The translations under genes and the position numbers were made by a program. A stretch of 64,000 nt of DNA from Allomuricauda sp. TY007 (GTDB taxonomy: Bacteria > Bacteroidota > Bacteroidia > Flavobacteriales > Flavobacteriaceae). Within the stretch, counting starts at the first letter, position 1, and the number at the start of each line of letters is the position of its first letter. The stretch is from contig NZ_WUEG01000004.1 in assembly GCF_010468565.1 (NCBI RefSeq), positions 1-64,000 of the forward strand, read 5' to 3'. This document shows positions 50,500 through 59,304 of this stretch, in pieces. Below the pieces are notes generated by a model, which did no database searches, was not told where the DNA came from, and was given only the letters and a program-made list of their open reading frames with translations.

Positions 50500-52818
50500 C
50501 TATTGGTCTCCTTTGATGTTTTCCTTGAACTTATCAAAGTCCGATTTTTCCTCTTTCTTGGGCCAAGCGTTATTAGTGGTATCAATATCCGCGGTTTCCA
50601 ATTTTGGATCTACTACAATTCCCACCAATTCTTTCTCGGTAGCCATCACTCTTTTTACCTCGGCATCGTTCTTTCTCCAAATTTCTGGAGGATAAGTAAC
50701 ATTCTCCGTGGTACCATCCGCGTAAGTGTACTCCACGATCAAAGGCATGGGAATACCTCCTGGCTTATCAAAAGTGATTTCATAAAAATACTTTGGCTCT
50801 TTAACCTGGGCTCTTTCGGCCTCGGTCATGTTGTCCATCATAAATTCCTTAAGGTTCTGGGAAGTCTCGGTCGGGGATTTTCCTTTTAGCTCTGGAGAAA
50901 AATCCTCGCTGTCCTCTTCGGCCAAGTATACCAATGGTGGAAGGTCGGCTTCGGTAAGGTTCCTGTCGGCCATGTATTTTTCCATTTCCTTGGTGGGCTT
51001 GTTGGACACGTAGTATTTTTTAACGCCCTTTACGCCTATGTCAACATAGTCAGTGGTGTAGAACCATCCTCTCCAATACCAATCCAAATCCACTGCGGAA
51101 GCATCTTCCATGGTACGGAAGAAATCTTCTGGGGTCGGGTGCTTGAACATCCAACGTTGTGCGTAGGTTTTGAATGCATGATCGAACAATTCCTCACCCA
51201 TTACAGTTTCCCTAAGAATGTTTAGAGCAGTTGCTGGTTTGCCATAGGCATTTGGACCTAGTTGATACACGTTTTCCGGATTTGACATGATGGGTGAAAT
51301 ATAACTTTGATCACCTGCCATGTAAGGAACTATTTTAGCGGCTTCCCCTCTTCTTGATGGGTATTTTTCGTTAGGAGCGATAACTTCTGGGTTGTTCTTT
51401 CCAAACTCTTGCTCGGCCAGATATTGCATAAAGGTATCCAAACCTTCGTCCATCCATCCCCACTGACGCTCATCGGAGTTTACGATCATTGGGAAGAAGT
51501 TGTGACCAACTTCATGGATGATCACACTGATCATTCCGTATTTAACCCTATCGGAATACGTGCCATCCTCGTTTGGACGTCCGTAGTTCCAGCAGATCAT
51601 CGGGTATTCCATTCCTTGGTTTTTGGCATGTACGGAGATGGCTTTGTGGTACGGGTAATCAAATGTGTGTTTTGAGTATGTTTTTAAGGTTTGTGCAACC
51701 GCTTTGGTAGATTGCTCTTCCCAAAGTGGGTTACCTTCTTTAGGATACATGGATACGGCCATTACATCTTTGCTTCCAATTTTAACGGCTTGCATGTCCC
51801 AGATAAACTTTCTGGATGTTGCAAAAGCGTAATCCCTAACATTGGTTGCCTTGAACTTCCAAGTTTTGGTATCGGTAGCGAAACCTTTTTCGGCAGCTTC
51901 CGCTTCTTCTTGGGTTACAATAAGTACTGGCTTGTCGTACGATTTTTTGGCCTGCTTGTAGCGCTTCATCATTTCTTTGGAAAAAACCTCATCACGGTTT
52001 TGAAGCTCACCAGTAGCATCCAAAATATGGTCTGCAGGAACGGTAATGCTCACATCATAATTACCAAATGGCAGTGCGAACTCTCCGCTACCCCAGAACT
52101 GATGGTTTTGCCATCCTTCCACATCACTGTAAACAGCCATTCTTGGGAAGAATTGTGCAATTACGTAGGCACGGTTTCCATCTTTTGGAAAATACTCATA
52201 TCCTGAGCGTGCCCTGTTTACGGTATGATCAGGAATATTGTACCACCATTTAATGGAGAAAGAAATCTTTTCCCCACTTTTAAGTGCTTCTGGAATATTG
52301 ATACGCATCATGGTCTGGTTGATGGTATAGGACAACGGTTTTCCGCTATCATCGGTAACCGACTCAATATTAAAACCACCATCGAATGGCTCGCTGATGT
52401 AGGTTTGCGCGAAATTGTCCGCCGTATAGGCAATGTTCACGCCGTTACCATCGCGCAAGGGTGATTTTGAATCTTTGGCACGTACATTTTGATCTAATTG
52501 TACCCAAAGAAATTCCAAATCGTCCGGGGAATTGTTATGGTACGTAATGGTCTCCTCACCGCTGATCTTTGCATTTTTATCATCTAGGTGAATGTCCATT
52601 ACATAATCCGCCTGTTGCTGATAATAATCGGGACCGGGCGCACCTGAAGCGGACCGGTATGTGTTTGGAGTTGAAAACTCCTCGTACAATTGTTTAAATT
52701 TACTTTGGTTGTAATGTCCGGGCTCCCGCTCTTCTTTAACGTCTCCCTCTTCTTGCGCCATGACCACGGCTCCAAAAAGGAACAATACGGAAGCTAAGCA
52801 ATACTTGAATCTGTTCAT
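50500..52818 (-). CDS. M1 family metallopeptidase, exported
   Basis: This 772-aa zinc aminopeptidase-like protein has a signal peptide (MNRFKYCLASVLFLFGAVVMAQ) and an N-terminal beta domain, then the zinc motif HEVGH (His435, His439) with the third ligand Glu458, giving HExxH-18-E. A GMEYPMICWNYG segment around 404-415 replaces the typical GAMEN exopeptidase motif. It is probably periplasmic or on the outer membrane. I see no T9SS sorting domain at the C-terminus. A DUF6702 gene lies 60 bp upstream in the same direction. Confidence 0.93.
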   Translation of the reverse strand: MNRFKYCLASVLFLFGAVVMAQEEGDVKEEREPGHYNQSKFKQLYEEFSTPNTYRSASGAPGPDYYQQQADYVMDIHLDDKNAKISGEETITYHNNSPDDLEFLWVQLDQNVRAKDSKSPLRDGNGVNIAYTADNFAQTYISEPFDGGFNIESVTDDSGKPLSYTINQTMMRINIPEALKSGEKISFSIKWWYNIPDHTVNRARSGYEYFPKDGNRAYVIAQFFPRMAVYSDVEGWQNHQFWGSGEFALPFGNYDVSITVPADHILDATGELQNRDEVFSKEMMKRYKQAKKSYDKPVLIVTQEEAEAAEKGFATDTKTWKFKATNVRDYAFATSRKFIWDMQAVKIGSKDVMAVSMYPKEGNPLWEEQSTKAVAQTLKTYSKHTFDYPYHKAISVHAKNQGMEYPMICWNYGRPNEDGTYSDRVKYGMISVIIHEVGHNFFPMIVNSDERQWGWMDEGLDTFMQYLAEQEFGKNNPEVIAPNEKYPSRRGEAAKIVPYMAGDQSYISPIMSNPENVYQLGPNAYGKPATALNILRETVMGEELFDHAFKTYAQRWMFKHPTPEDFFRTMEDASAVDLDWYWRGWFYTTDYVDIGVKGVKKYYVSNKPTKEMEKYMADRNLTEADLPPLVYLAEEDSEDFSPELKGKSPTETSQNLKEFMMDNMTEAERAQVKEPKYFYEITFDKPGGIPMPLIVEYTYADGTTENVTYPPEIWRKNDAEVKRVMATEKELVGIVVDPKLETADIDTTNNAWPKKEEKSDFDKFKENIKGDQ

Positions 52819-52878
52819 TTTCTATCTGATTTTATAGCTGTGAAAAATAACATATTTTAACCAATTGTTAAGAATACG

Positions 52879-53397
52879 TCATAAGTTTAACATTCCTTTA
52901 TTCTTCTCCCTGATGAGTACAAAGCTTTTTTTGTTGTTTTTCCACTTCACATGGACCACGTTTTTCTGTTCGTCGAACAAATCCGTAAGCAGCTCGTTCT
53001 GCACGGACATGGTTTTTACGTTGGATAAATCAACATTGGTAATTTCCAAATAACAGATGACCACATCGTTATCATACCGTTTGCCCAAAAAATTATAGAG
53101 AACGGGCTCTCCATCGAACTCCACTACAAACTTTGATCGGAAATATTTTTCGATATATTCATCGGCGACCTTGGACTCGTTCGGGGTAGCCAGCTTGGCC
53201 TCGATGCCATAGCGTTCCTTAAGGAGTTTGTCGAGGTCATCTATAAATATCCGACTGGTGATCTGGAAAGCGCTATCCTCCTCTGAGTAGGCTATATTGG
53301 TAACGCTTACGTAGAATTTATGGGCGGATGAGAAAGACAAGAACAATAACATTACCAAAGGTAATACCATCATTCTTGCTTTTTTCAGTTTCATCAT
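52879..53397 (-). CDS. DUF6702 family protein, exported
   Basis: This 172-aa protein has a signal peptide (about 1-25, ending FSSAHKFYVSVTN) and a beta-rich domain with IFIDDLDKLLKERYG, EYIEKYFRSKFVVEFDG and YFLEITN-type VICYLEITNVDL. Flavobacterial members often accompany an M1 peptidase, as here (60 bp), so it may be a partner or accessory. Function is not established. The start could be either of two adjacent ATGs at 53397 or 53394. Its upstream sequence is the repeat-rich 521-bp region. Confidence 0.8.
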   Translation of the reverse strand: MMKLKKARMMVLPLVMLLFLSFSSAHKFYVSVTNIAYSEEDSAFQITSRIFIDDLDKLLKERYGIEAKLATPNESKVADEYIEKYFRSKFVVEFDGEPVLYNFLGKRYDNDVVICYLEITNVDLSNVKTMSVQNELLTDLFDEQKNVVHVKWKNNKKSFVLIREKNKGMLNL

Positions 53398-53475
53398 GTG
53401 TTATTAGACTTTAATTGTGCGACAATGTTACAGTTTTATGAAGCTTTCTGCAATTTACCTGCCAAACTATTTACT

Positions 53476-53529
53476 TTCAAGTTCAAGTTCAAGTTCAAGT
53501 TCAAACTCAAACTCAAACTCAAACTCAAA
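53476..53529. repeat. Nine-copy hexanucleotide tandem tract
   Basis: Four TTCAAG, one TTCAAA and four CTCAAA units run without interruption for 54 bp, ending about 80 bp ahead of the DUF6702 start on the minus strand. Slippage could change promoter spacing. Confidence 0.9.
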
Positions 53530-53875
53530 CATCAAGCTCAAGAACATACAACAAAGGCTAAGGTTACAGCATACTGCCTACTGCTTACTGCGAACTGACA
53601 TCGGACAAACCCAAGCTCAAGTTCAAACATCAAGTTCAAGAGCAAAGGTATTCGTGGCGATTCGTGAAATTCGTGTCTTCTGGCAGGTGCTCAATGTCAC
53701 TAGTTCAAGCTCAAGTATCAAGCTCAAACGACAAACCCAAGTTCAAGCTCAAACATCAAGTTCAAGAATCAAGACCATACAGCAAAGGCAAGGTTACTGC
53801 TGACTGCATAAACTGACATAAGACGTAAGACTCTAGATTTTAGAAAATAGATTCTAGACTCCAGGCTCCAGGCAC

Positions 53876-53905
53876 CCGACATCCGACATCCGACATCCGA
53901 CATCC
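53876..53905. repeat. Four-copy CCGACAT tandem repeat
   Basis: CCGACAT is repeated four times (53876-53903), followed by CC. It lies 14 bp after the stop of the minus-strand gene at 53919. Confidence 0.9.
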
Positions 53906-53918
53906 TACTCCCAAAAAA

Positions 53919-54713
53919 TCAATCCAAATCATTGTTTTCGCGGTAAGCACGGCTTTTTTCTATCATTACATCCCATATCCTTAATTTATCCTGAGATTCC
54001 ACCGCCGCCTGAAAAGCTTCGTCCACCTCACAGAAATACATGAAATCATCAATTTTATCCATGGGGATTTTAAGCGTTGTCAAAAAAAGGGAATCCGCAT
54101 AAAAACCTTGTACGCGTTGCGTTTGGGCGTAGGTCTTATCCACTTTTACCCTGTTCTTCAACATTTTGGTACGTCCCGTTATGGCATTGATAATGGGATC
54201 TAAAGGGGGGCTCAATAGCATCCCCACATTAAACTTTCCTGCCGTGGCCTGTTGCAGCTTCCGCTCGCTCTGTGTCGGCACACGCCTATGGGCATTGGGC
54301 AAGTTCATGGCTTCTGCGCTCACAGCCTTTTCGAAGGTGACCCTATCCACATCGCGGCTTAGATCCCCGGTTAAATTGTAGGGAGTCACCACTACTTCTT
54401 TTAATTGGTTTACGAATTCCTGCATGGGAACCTCCACAAAGTTGGATTGGTACAGCGTTTCGGTAACGGGCAGGGATTTTTTCAAAAAATGAACGGCGGA
54501 AAACACCAGCGTATCGTTTAAGCGCACCCTAATGGCAAAATTCCCATCAATATCGGTAATAACGGCGTCTTTTGTGGAAGTGTTTTGGACCACCACGCCA
54601 ACCACGTCCTTATCGGTACTGGTAACTTTTCCTTGTAGCACTTTGCTATCTGTTTCTTGGGAAAAGCCCCGATGGGCAGCAAAACAAACCAAAACAAGAA
54701 AAAATCGTTTCAT
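53919..54713 (-). CDS. Carboxypeptidase-regulatory-like domain protein, second of a pair
   Basis: This 264-aa exported protein has a signal peptide (about 1-19) and one CarboxypepD_reg-like domain: KVLQGKVTSTDKDVVGVVVQ, DIDGNFAIRVRLNDTLVFSAV (about 49-75, split into DIDGNFAIRV and RLNDTLVFSAV), then KEVVVTPYNLTGDLSRD (about 105-121). The remainder is helical. This domain also opens TonB-dependent receptors, but no plug or barrel follows. It overlaps its paralogue by 4 bp, and both share the EVVVTP motif. Confidence 0.85.
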   Translation of the reverse strand: MKRFFLVLVCFAAHRGFSQETDSKVLQGKVTSTDKDVVGVVVQNTSTKDAVITDIDGNFAIRVRLNDTLVFSAVHFLKKSLPVTETLYQSNFVEVPMQEFVNQLKEVVVTPYNLTGDLSRDVDRVTFEKAVSAEAMNLPNAHRRVPTQSERKLQQATAGKFNVGMLLSPPLDPIINAITGRTKMLKNRVKVDKTYAQTQRVQGFYADSLFLTTLKIPMDKIDDFMYFCEVDEAFQAAVESQDKLRIWDVMIEKSRAYRENNDLD

Positions 54714-55450
54714 TCCTCTTCCAAAGTTGCCAAAAAGTCCTTGCTTTGGGTCACCAGAAAATCAATCAACTGAAATTCGTTTTCTTTTCGGAGCAGTATC
54801 TGGGAAGGTATTTTATCATCACAATACAATAGAAAAGCATCTATTTTGTCCTGTGGCAACTTTAGGTCCACTACAAAAAATTCGTCGTCGTACACATGTC
54901 GGAGCACTTCGCTCACCTTAAGCGGTGCTCTTTGCTGTCCGTTGACCTCCTGTGGCTTAAACAGCGCCTTGAAGATGTTTACAAAATTGAGGCCATGCTT
55001 CATACCCCGTGTTATTTGGGAATTGGCAATGTTTTCCACCTCGGTTCCCCTATCAATCTCATAATTGAACTCTTTAAAGTCCTCATTTTTTACCTGAAGG
55101 AATCTTTCTTGGTTTTCGGGGGTCACCACAACCTCGTCCAGTTCTTGTACTTTTTCGTCCACTTCGACCACCAAACGGTTGTTCGCCAATATTTCGGGGG
55201 TAACGGTGACTACCTCCAATTGATAGTTTACGGCGGTAAACACCAACTGATCGCCCTCCTTTACCGCTATCATAAACTCTCCGTTATCGTCGGTAATGGT
55301 AGCTATACCACTGGTGGAATTGATAACGTTCTCGTTAGGGACATTGGAACTCCTGTACAGCACCTTGCCCCTGAGCATTTGGCGCGAATCCTGTGCTATG
55401 GACCAGCCGGACACAAGCAAAGAGAACAATATCAAAAAAGCATTTTTCAT
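54710..55450 (-). CDS. Carboxypeptidase-regulatory-like domain protein, first of a pair
   Basis: This 246-aa exported protein has a signal peptide (MKNAFLILFSLLVSGWSIAQ), a CarboxypepD_reg-like domain with MLRGKVLYRSSNVPNENVIN and DDNGEFMIAVKEGDQLVFTAV (about 58-78, split DDNGEFMIAV and KEGDQLVFTAV), and DEVVVTPENQERF (about 105-117). The C-terminal half is predicted helical. The next gene starts within its last 4 bp and is a diverged copy, so a local duplication is likely. The pair is divergent from the fibre-like gene across 224 bp. Confidence 0.85.
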   Translation of the reverse strand: MKNAFLILFSLLVSGWSIAQDSRQMLRGKVLYRSSNVPNENVINSTSGIATITDDNGEFMIAVKEGDQLVFTAVNYQLEVVTVTPEILANNRLVVEVDEKVQELDEVVVTPENQERFLQVKNEDFKEFNYEIDRGTEVENIANSQITRGMKHGLNFVNIFKALFKPQEVNGQQRAPLKVSEVLRHVYDDEFFVVDLKLPQDKIDAFLLYCDDKIPSQILLRKENEFQLIDFLVTQSKDFLATLEEE

Positions 55451-55642
55451 TTCTACGTGTTTATTACAAGTTAAAGAAAACTTATGAAGATGATATAAAA
55501 AATTAAGCGGTTCTAAACTTTTGTTAATTCTGCATCATCGCACATAGTAAAAATATGCCAAAGTGGATTCCATTCACCCGTGAATTCCGTGTTTTGACGG
55601 TATTTATTAAAAAAATTAAAACATAAGTTTAGTTTTGCCTTT

Positions 55643-55650
55643 TACGTTTG
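55643..55650 (+). promoter_or_regulatory. -7 promoter element (TACGTTTG)
   Basis: TACGTTTG matches TAnnTTTG and ends in the TTG at 55648 that is in frame with the fibre-like gene. Its position excludes that TTG and supports the GTG at 55675. Confidence 0.6.
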
Positions 55651-55674
55651 GAAAATCCTCAAATAACAAACACT

Positions 55675-58134
55675 GTGAAAACTTCAATAGTCTACTTGAT
55701 CATGGGCCTGCTTGTAATCAACTCGCTGAGCGCGCAGGTAAAAATCGGTGATAACCCACAAAACCTGGATCCATCCTCTATTTTGGAACTACAGAGCACC
55801 TCCCGTGTTTTGGTGATTACCCGGGTAACCGATGCACAAATGAACAACATTAGCCCGCTGCAAGGTGCCGTGGTGTACAATACCGACCAAGAGTGCCTGC
55901 ATTATTACAACGGAACGGAGTGGATCAATATCTGCGAAGCGCTGGACAACTCTTTTACAACCAGTACCCGAGCGGATTCCTTGCGACAGATCGACCCCAA
56001 TGCAAGGGACAATACCATTATAATTACCGAAACAACTAACCCGGATGAAAGCATCAATTACAATTTTGAAGTAAACCGAATTACAGGGGCCAATATTGAA
56101 ACTGGAGCCGTAAACGGGGATAAGATCCAAGGCAGCGTTGTTGACACCAGACACATAGTAAATCAAGCCGTTACCTTTGGTAAATTGCAATCTGGAACTA
56201 ACGAAGGTGACCTTTTTATGTGGAATGGCAGCTCATGGAACTTTGTAAACCGCTCCGACCTTTTAAATACCCAACTGGACAGTATTGTAGGGAATGAGGT
56301 TTTCGATGCTACCCCAAACGGTTCTTTAGAACGATTTGGTTTAGGAACCCAAGACGACCCGTATACCTTAGATGTTACAGATGGAGGAATTGATACTTCT
56401 GAATTGGCAGATGATGCCGTGACAACCGAAAAAATACTTGACGGAAATGTCACCAATGAAAAACTCGAAAAAGGAAACATTCCACTGAGTGGTTTTGGGG
56501 CAGCGGAAGACAATGTTGATTTAGATGGAAATAGGCTCATTAATTTGGCTGACCCAACAGCTCCTTTGGATGCGGTGAATTTGCAATATTTGGAGGGCGC
56601 GATTGCCTCCTCAGATGCTGCTGATTTAGATACTAACCCCGAGAACGAACTCCAAAGCCTAAGCCTGACAAGCGACCAGCTAAGTATCAGCAACGACCCA
56701 ACTGTATCACCCGTTAACCTTAGCGGATACCTTGACAATACTGATGAGCAGGATTTGGAACTGAACGGAGACAACCTAACCCTAACTGGGGACCCCACGG
56801 CAACGCCTATCGACCTCAGCGGGTACACGAACAATGACACCAATGAACTACAAAGCCTTAGCCTGGCAAGCGACCAGCTAAGTATCAGCAATGACCCAAC
56901 TGCGTCCCCCGTTAACCTTAGCGGATATCTTGACAATACTGACGAACAGGATTTGGAACTGAACGGAGACAACCTAACCCTAACTGGGGACCCCACGGCA
57001 ACGCCTGTCGATCTCAGCGGGTACACGAACAATGACACCAATGAACTACAAAGCCTCAGCCTGGCAAGTGACCAGCTAAGTATCAGCAACGACCCAACTG
57101 CATCACCTGTGAACCTTGCCGGCTATTTGGACAATACAGATGAACAAGATTTAGAGCTTACCAGCAATATACTTACGCTAAGTGGAGATCCCACTCCAAC
57201 ACCAATTGACCTTAGTGGATATATTAATACGGATGAACAAAACTTAAGTATTGGTGGAAATGGAATACCAAACGAATCGGTAGAAATTTTGATATCAGGA
57301 GGAACGGGGGCGCTTGTAGACGTTAGAGATCAAGATTTTGACCCAACAAACGAAATACAAAATATTACAACTACAGGACTTGGATTATCTGTCTCGCAAA
57401 TCGGACAAGATTTTCTTATTACCAATGATGCTCCTGATCAAACTGTTACTCTTATCGATGGTGGGAATGGAAATGTAACGATAGGAGGAGCTTACCCTGA
57501 CTTCACAATCGATGTCCCTGATATTGTTACCTACACAGCAGGCTTAGGAATAAACATCAGTGGGACCAATGAAATATCGACAACAAACCTAGCTGGCGAT
57601 GTAACGGGGCCAATCGATGCAACAGTAATTGAACCCGGAGCGGTTAATTCTTCTAAGATTGCTGACGGAACAATTGTTAATGCTGATATAGCTGCGGGAG
57701 CCGCTATCGATGGTAGCAAAATAAACCCTGTTTTCACAAATGATGTATCCACAACTGGTGATTTTATTTCAAATGGAACCATATTAGATGTCCCTGACTT
57801 CGTATTCCAAAAATATTTCAACGGGTATTCTAGCTTAAACAATGAATACAGATTTAGAAACTTGGATGAAATAGAAGCATTCATCAGGCAGAACAACCAT
57901 TTACCAGGCATAAAGTCAGCTAACGAAATTAAAGCTGCAGGTAAATATTATTTAACAGAATCCTCAATGGCTCAACTTGAAAAAATCGAAGAACTTTTCC
58001 TTCACACCATTGAGCAGGAGAAAAAAATCGAGAATCTTCAATCTGACAACGAGAATTTATCCAAGGAGTTGGATTCATTGAAAGCTGAAATGAAGGAAAT
58101 TAAAACCATGTTGTTGGAAAAATCTCAAAACTAA
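55675..58134 (+). CDS. Exported fibre-like protein with tandem repeats and C-terminal coiled coil
   Basis: From GTG 55675 this is 819 aa with a signal peptide (MKTSIVYLIMGLLVINSLSAQ). Residues 20-120 hold a beta-rich head with LELQSTSRVLVITRV and GAVVYNTDQECLHYYNGTEW. Residues about 325-525 are repeats: a 66-aa unit, each made of two related 33-aa halves with an LSxxxDxLxIS, DPT, LSGY, NxDE pattern. The C-terminus has NNHLPGIKSANEIK and ends with a coiled coil (about 765-815), as in tail-fibre-like proteins of Flavobacteria. It has no T9SS domain. A T9SS type B gene follows at 3 bp. Confidence 0.85.
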   Translation: MKTSIVYLIMGLLVINSLSAQVKIGDNPQNLDPSSILELQSTSRVLVITRVTDAQMNNISPLQGAVVYNTDQECLHYYNGTEWINICEALDNSFTTSTRADSLRQIDPNARDNTIIITETTNPDESINYNFEVNRITGANIETGAVNGDKIQGSVVDTRHIVNQAVTFGKLQSGTNEGDLFMWNGSSWNFVNRSDLLNTQLDSIVGNEVFDATPNGSLERFGLGTQDDPYTLDVTDGGIDTSELADDAVTTEKILDGNVTNEKLEKGNIPLSGFGAAEDNVDLDGNRLINLADPTAPLDAVNLQYLEGAIASSDAADLDTNPENELQSLSLTSDQLSISNDPTVSPVNLSGYLDNTDEQDLELNGDNLTLTGDPTATPIDLSGYTNNDTNELQSLSLASDQLSISNDPTASPVNLSGYLDNTDEQDLELNGDNLTLTGDPTATPVDLSGYTNNDTNELQSLSLASDQLSISNDPTASPVNLAGYLDNTDEQDLELTSNILTLSGDPTPTPIDLSGYINTDEQNLSIGGNGIPNESVEILISGGTGALVDVRDQDFDPTNEIQNITTTGLGLSVSQIGQDFLITNDAPDQTVTLIDGGNGNVTIGGAYPDFTIDVPDIVTYTAGLGINISGTNEISTTNLAGDVTGPIDATVIEPGAVNSSKIADGTIVNADIAAGAAIDGSKINPVFTNDVSTTGDFISNGTILDVPDFVFQKYFNGYSSLNNEYRFRNLDEIEAFIRQNNHLPGIKSANEIKAAGKYYLTESSMAQLEKIEELFLHTIEQEKKIENLQSDNENLSKELDSLKAEMKEIKTMLLEKSQN
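56653..57106 (+). repeat. 198-bp tandem repeat within the fibre-like gene
   Basis: The same segment starts at 56653, 56851 and 57049, exactly 198 bp (66 codons) apart. Copies one and two are nearly identical, especially in their second halves where only two bases differ; the third stays close until about 57106 and then diverges. The reading frame is kept, so copy number can change without frameshift. Confidence 0.9.
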
Positions 58135-58137
58135 CAA

Positions 58138-59304
58138 TTGAAACCCCTCCTCCACATAGCATTTTTGTTATCGGTCAGCTTTGGGGTGGCCCAAAGCGGG
58201 CTGTACAACAGTGGCAACTTTGCTGTGCACAACAATGCCAACATCGGTCTTCACACCGATTTTATCAACGATGCCAACTTTGACCAAACCAATGGACTGG
58301 TCGGTTTTTATGGCAATCGCGCCATCATTGTTTCGGGAAGCATTCCCCCAACCCTTTGGGACACGGAGATTATGATGGACAGCAACGTGTTTTTACAAAA
58401 TCCCATCATGGTTCGGAACAACATCAATTTTATTGATGGCAATTTCCTGACCCCGACCAACATACCTGCGGTGAACCTCAGTTTTATGGACCAAGGTTTT
58501 TTCACCGGAGAAAGCGATGCATCCAAAGTAACGGGCTTTGCCGCCATTAACAACCGCGATGTATTTTCCTTCCCTGTGGGCGACCCGGAGCAGCTCAGAC
58601 CTTTAACATTAAACTCACAAAGCACCACCCCTTTGGCCGTATGCGCCTATTTTTTTGAGGACCCCTCCGCTCCCTCCTCTATTTTGGAAAGTTTTGACAC
58701 CGAAGAAAAAGTACAGGACATAGGAACCGTTACCGATCGCGAATTTTGGATCCTCCAAAGCGATGTGCCCGCACAAGTGACCATTTCATGGAACACGAGG
58801 AGTGCTTTGGGCACCATTCCCAATGCCACTTTGGAATCCATTATTGTGGTGGGATGGAGCAAATCGTCCAACCAATGGGTGATCATCGGCAACTCGGCCA
58901 TTAGTGGCGACCTTACGCAGGGGTTTGTAACTTCCGAAACCTTTGTGCCCAGCGATTATGCCGCCATTACCTTTGGTACCATTCCCCTGCCCACGGATAC
59001 CTTTGCCGTGGAAAACCCTACCTTGGGCAACTACTTTTTGAGTCCGAACGGAGATGGCACCAACGATTTTTTGGTGATTGACGGCATGGAGGAATCACCG
59101 AACAACAGTTTGCGTATTTTTAACCGATACGGACAAAAGGTTTTTGAGAAAATAAACTACACCAACGAGTTTTACGGCCTTGCAAACACAGGAACCTTGA
59201 TCACCAACCAAGCATCCGGTCTGCCCGAAGGTGTTTATTTTTACTTGGTTACCTTGGATGATCTGGAACTGGAATATTCCGGTTTCCTTTTCTTGGACCG
59301 ATAG
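58138..59304 (+). CDS. Secreted protein with T9SS type B sorting domain
   Basis: This 388-aa protein starts at TTG 58138 with a signal peptide (MKPLLHIAFLLSVSFGVAQ). The body (about 20-295) is beta-rich and not recognised. The C-terminal 85 residues are the gliding-motility-associated (type B) T9SS sorting domain, with FLSPNGDGTNDFLVIDG, RIFNRYGQKVFEK and GVYFYLVT. It will be exported by the Sec system and then through T9SS to the surface. It is 3 bp from the fibre-like gene, so the two are probably made together and may form one surface structure. Confidence 0.88.
   Translation: MKPLLHIAFLLSVSFGVAQSGLYNSGNFAVHNNANIGLHTDFINDANFDQTNGLVGFYGNRAIIVSGSIPPTLWDTEIMMDSNVFLQNPIMVRNNINFIDGNFLTPTNIPAVNLSFMDQGFFTGESDASKVTGFAAINNRDVFSFPVGDPEQLRPLTLNSQSTTPLAVCAYFFEDPSAPSSILESFDTEEKVQDIGTVTDREFWILQSDVPAQVTISWNTRSALGTIPNATLESIIVVGWSKSSNQWVIIGNSAISGDLTQGFVTSETFVPSDYAAITFGTIPLPTDTFAVENPTLGNYFLSPNGDGTNDFLVIDGMEESPNNSLRIFNRYGQKVFEKINYTNEFYGLANTGTLITNQASGLPEGVYFYLVTLDDLELEYSGFLFLDR

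Larger units (their letters stand above)
53398..53918. repeat. Non-coding region of mixed short repeats upstream of DUF6702/M1
   Basis: This 521-bp gap has no credible gene. It holds a hexamer tract (53476-53529), a 35-bp unit present twice (53605-53640 and 53733-53766, 128 bp apart), a second module present twice (catacaacaaaggc at about 53545 and catacagcaaaggc at about 53775), three TTCGTG repeats (53651-53674), a CTCCAGG duplication, and a 7-bp tandem repeat (53876-53905). The two ORFs that cross it translate into KFKF or SSSS runs and are artefacts. Confidence 0.85.

Noticed and set aside
50500..52818. T9SS cargo status for the M1 peptidase
   Set aside because: The C-terminus is a lysine/aspartate-rich tail without the type A or type B sorting motifs.
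52819..52878. Promoter between DUF6702 and M1 (TATTTTTC)
   Set aside because: The last base does not match TAnnTTTG, so it is not called; the two genes may be cotranscribed.
53398..53803. Two plus-strand ORFs (66 aa and 128 aa) across the repeat region
   Set aside because: They translate the hexamer tract as KFKF and SSSS/SNSN runs; no signal, domain or sensible start supports them.
53476..53905. CRISPR array
   Set aside because: Units are 6-7 bp or irregular, with no constant repeat and unique spacers, and no cas genes lie nearby.
56163..57089. A 308-aa minus-strand ORF inside the fibre-like gene
   Set aside because: It is the antisense reading of the 198-bp repeats. The plus-strand gene has a signal peptide, promoter and domain pattern.
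56653..57106. Phage tail fibre and prophage
   Set aside because: Only a tail-fibre-like pattern is present; there is no capsid, terminase, portal or integrase in the window.
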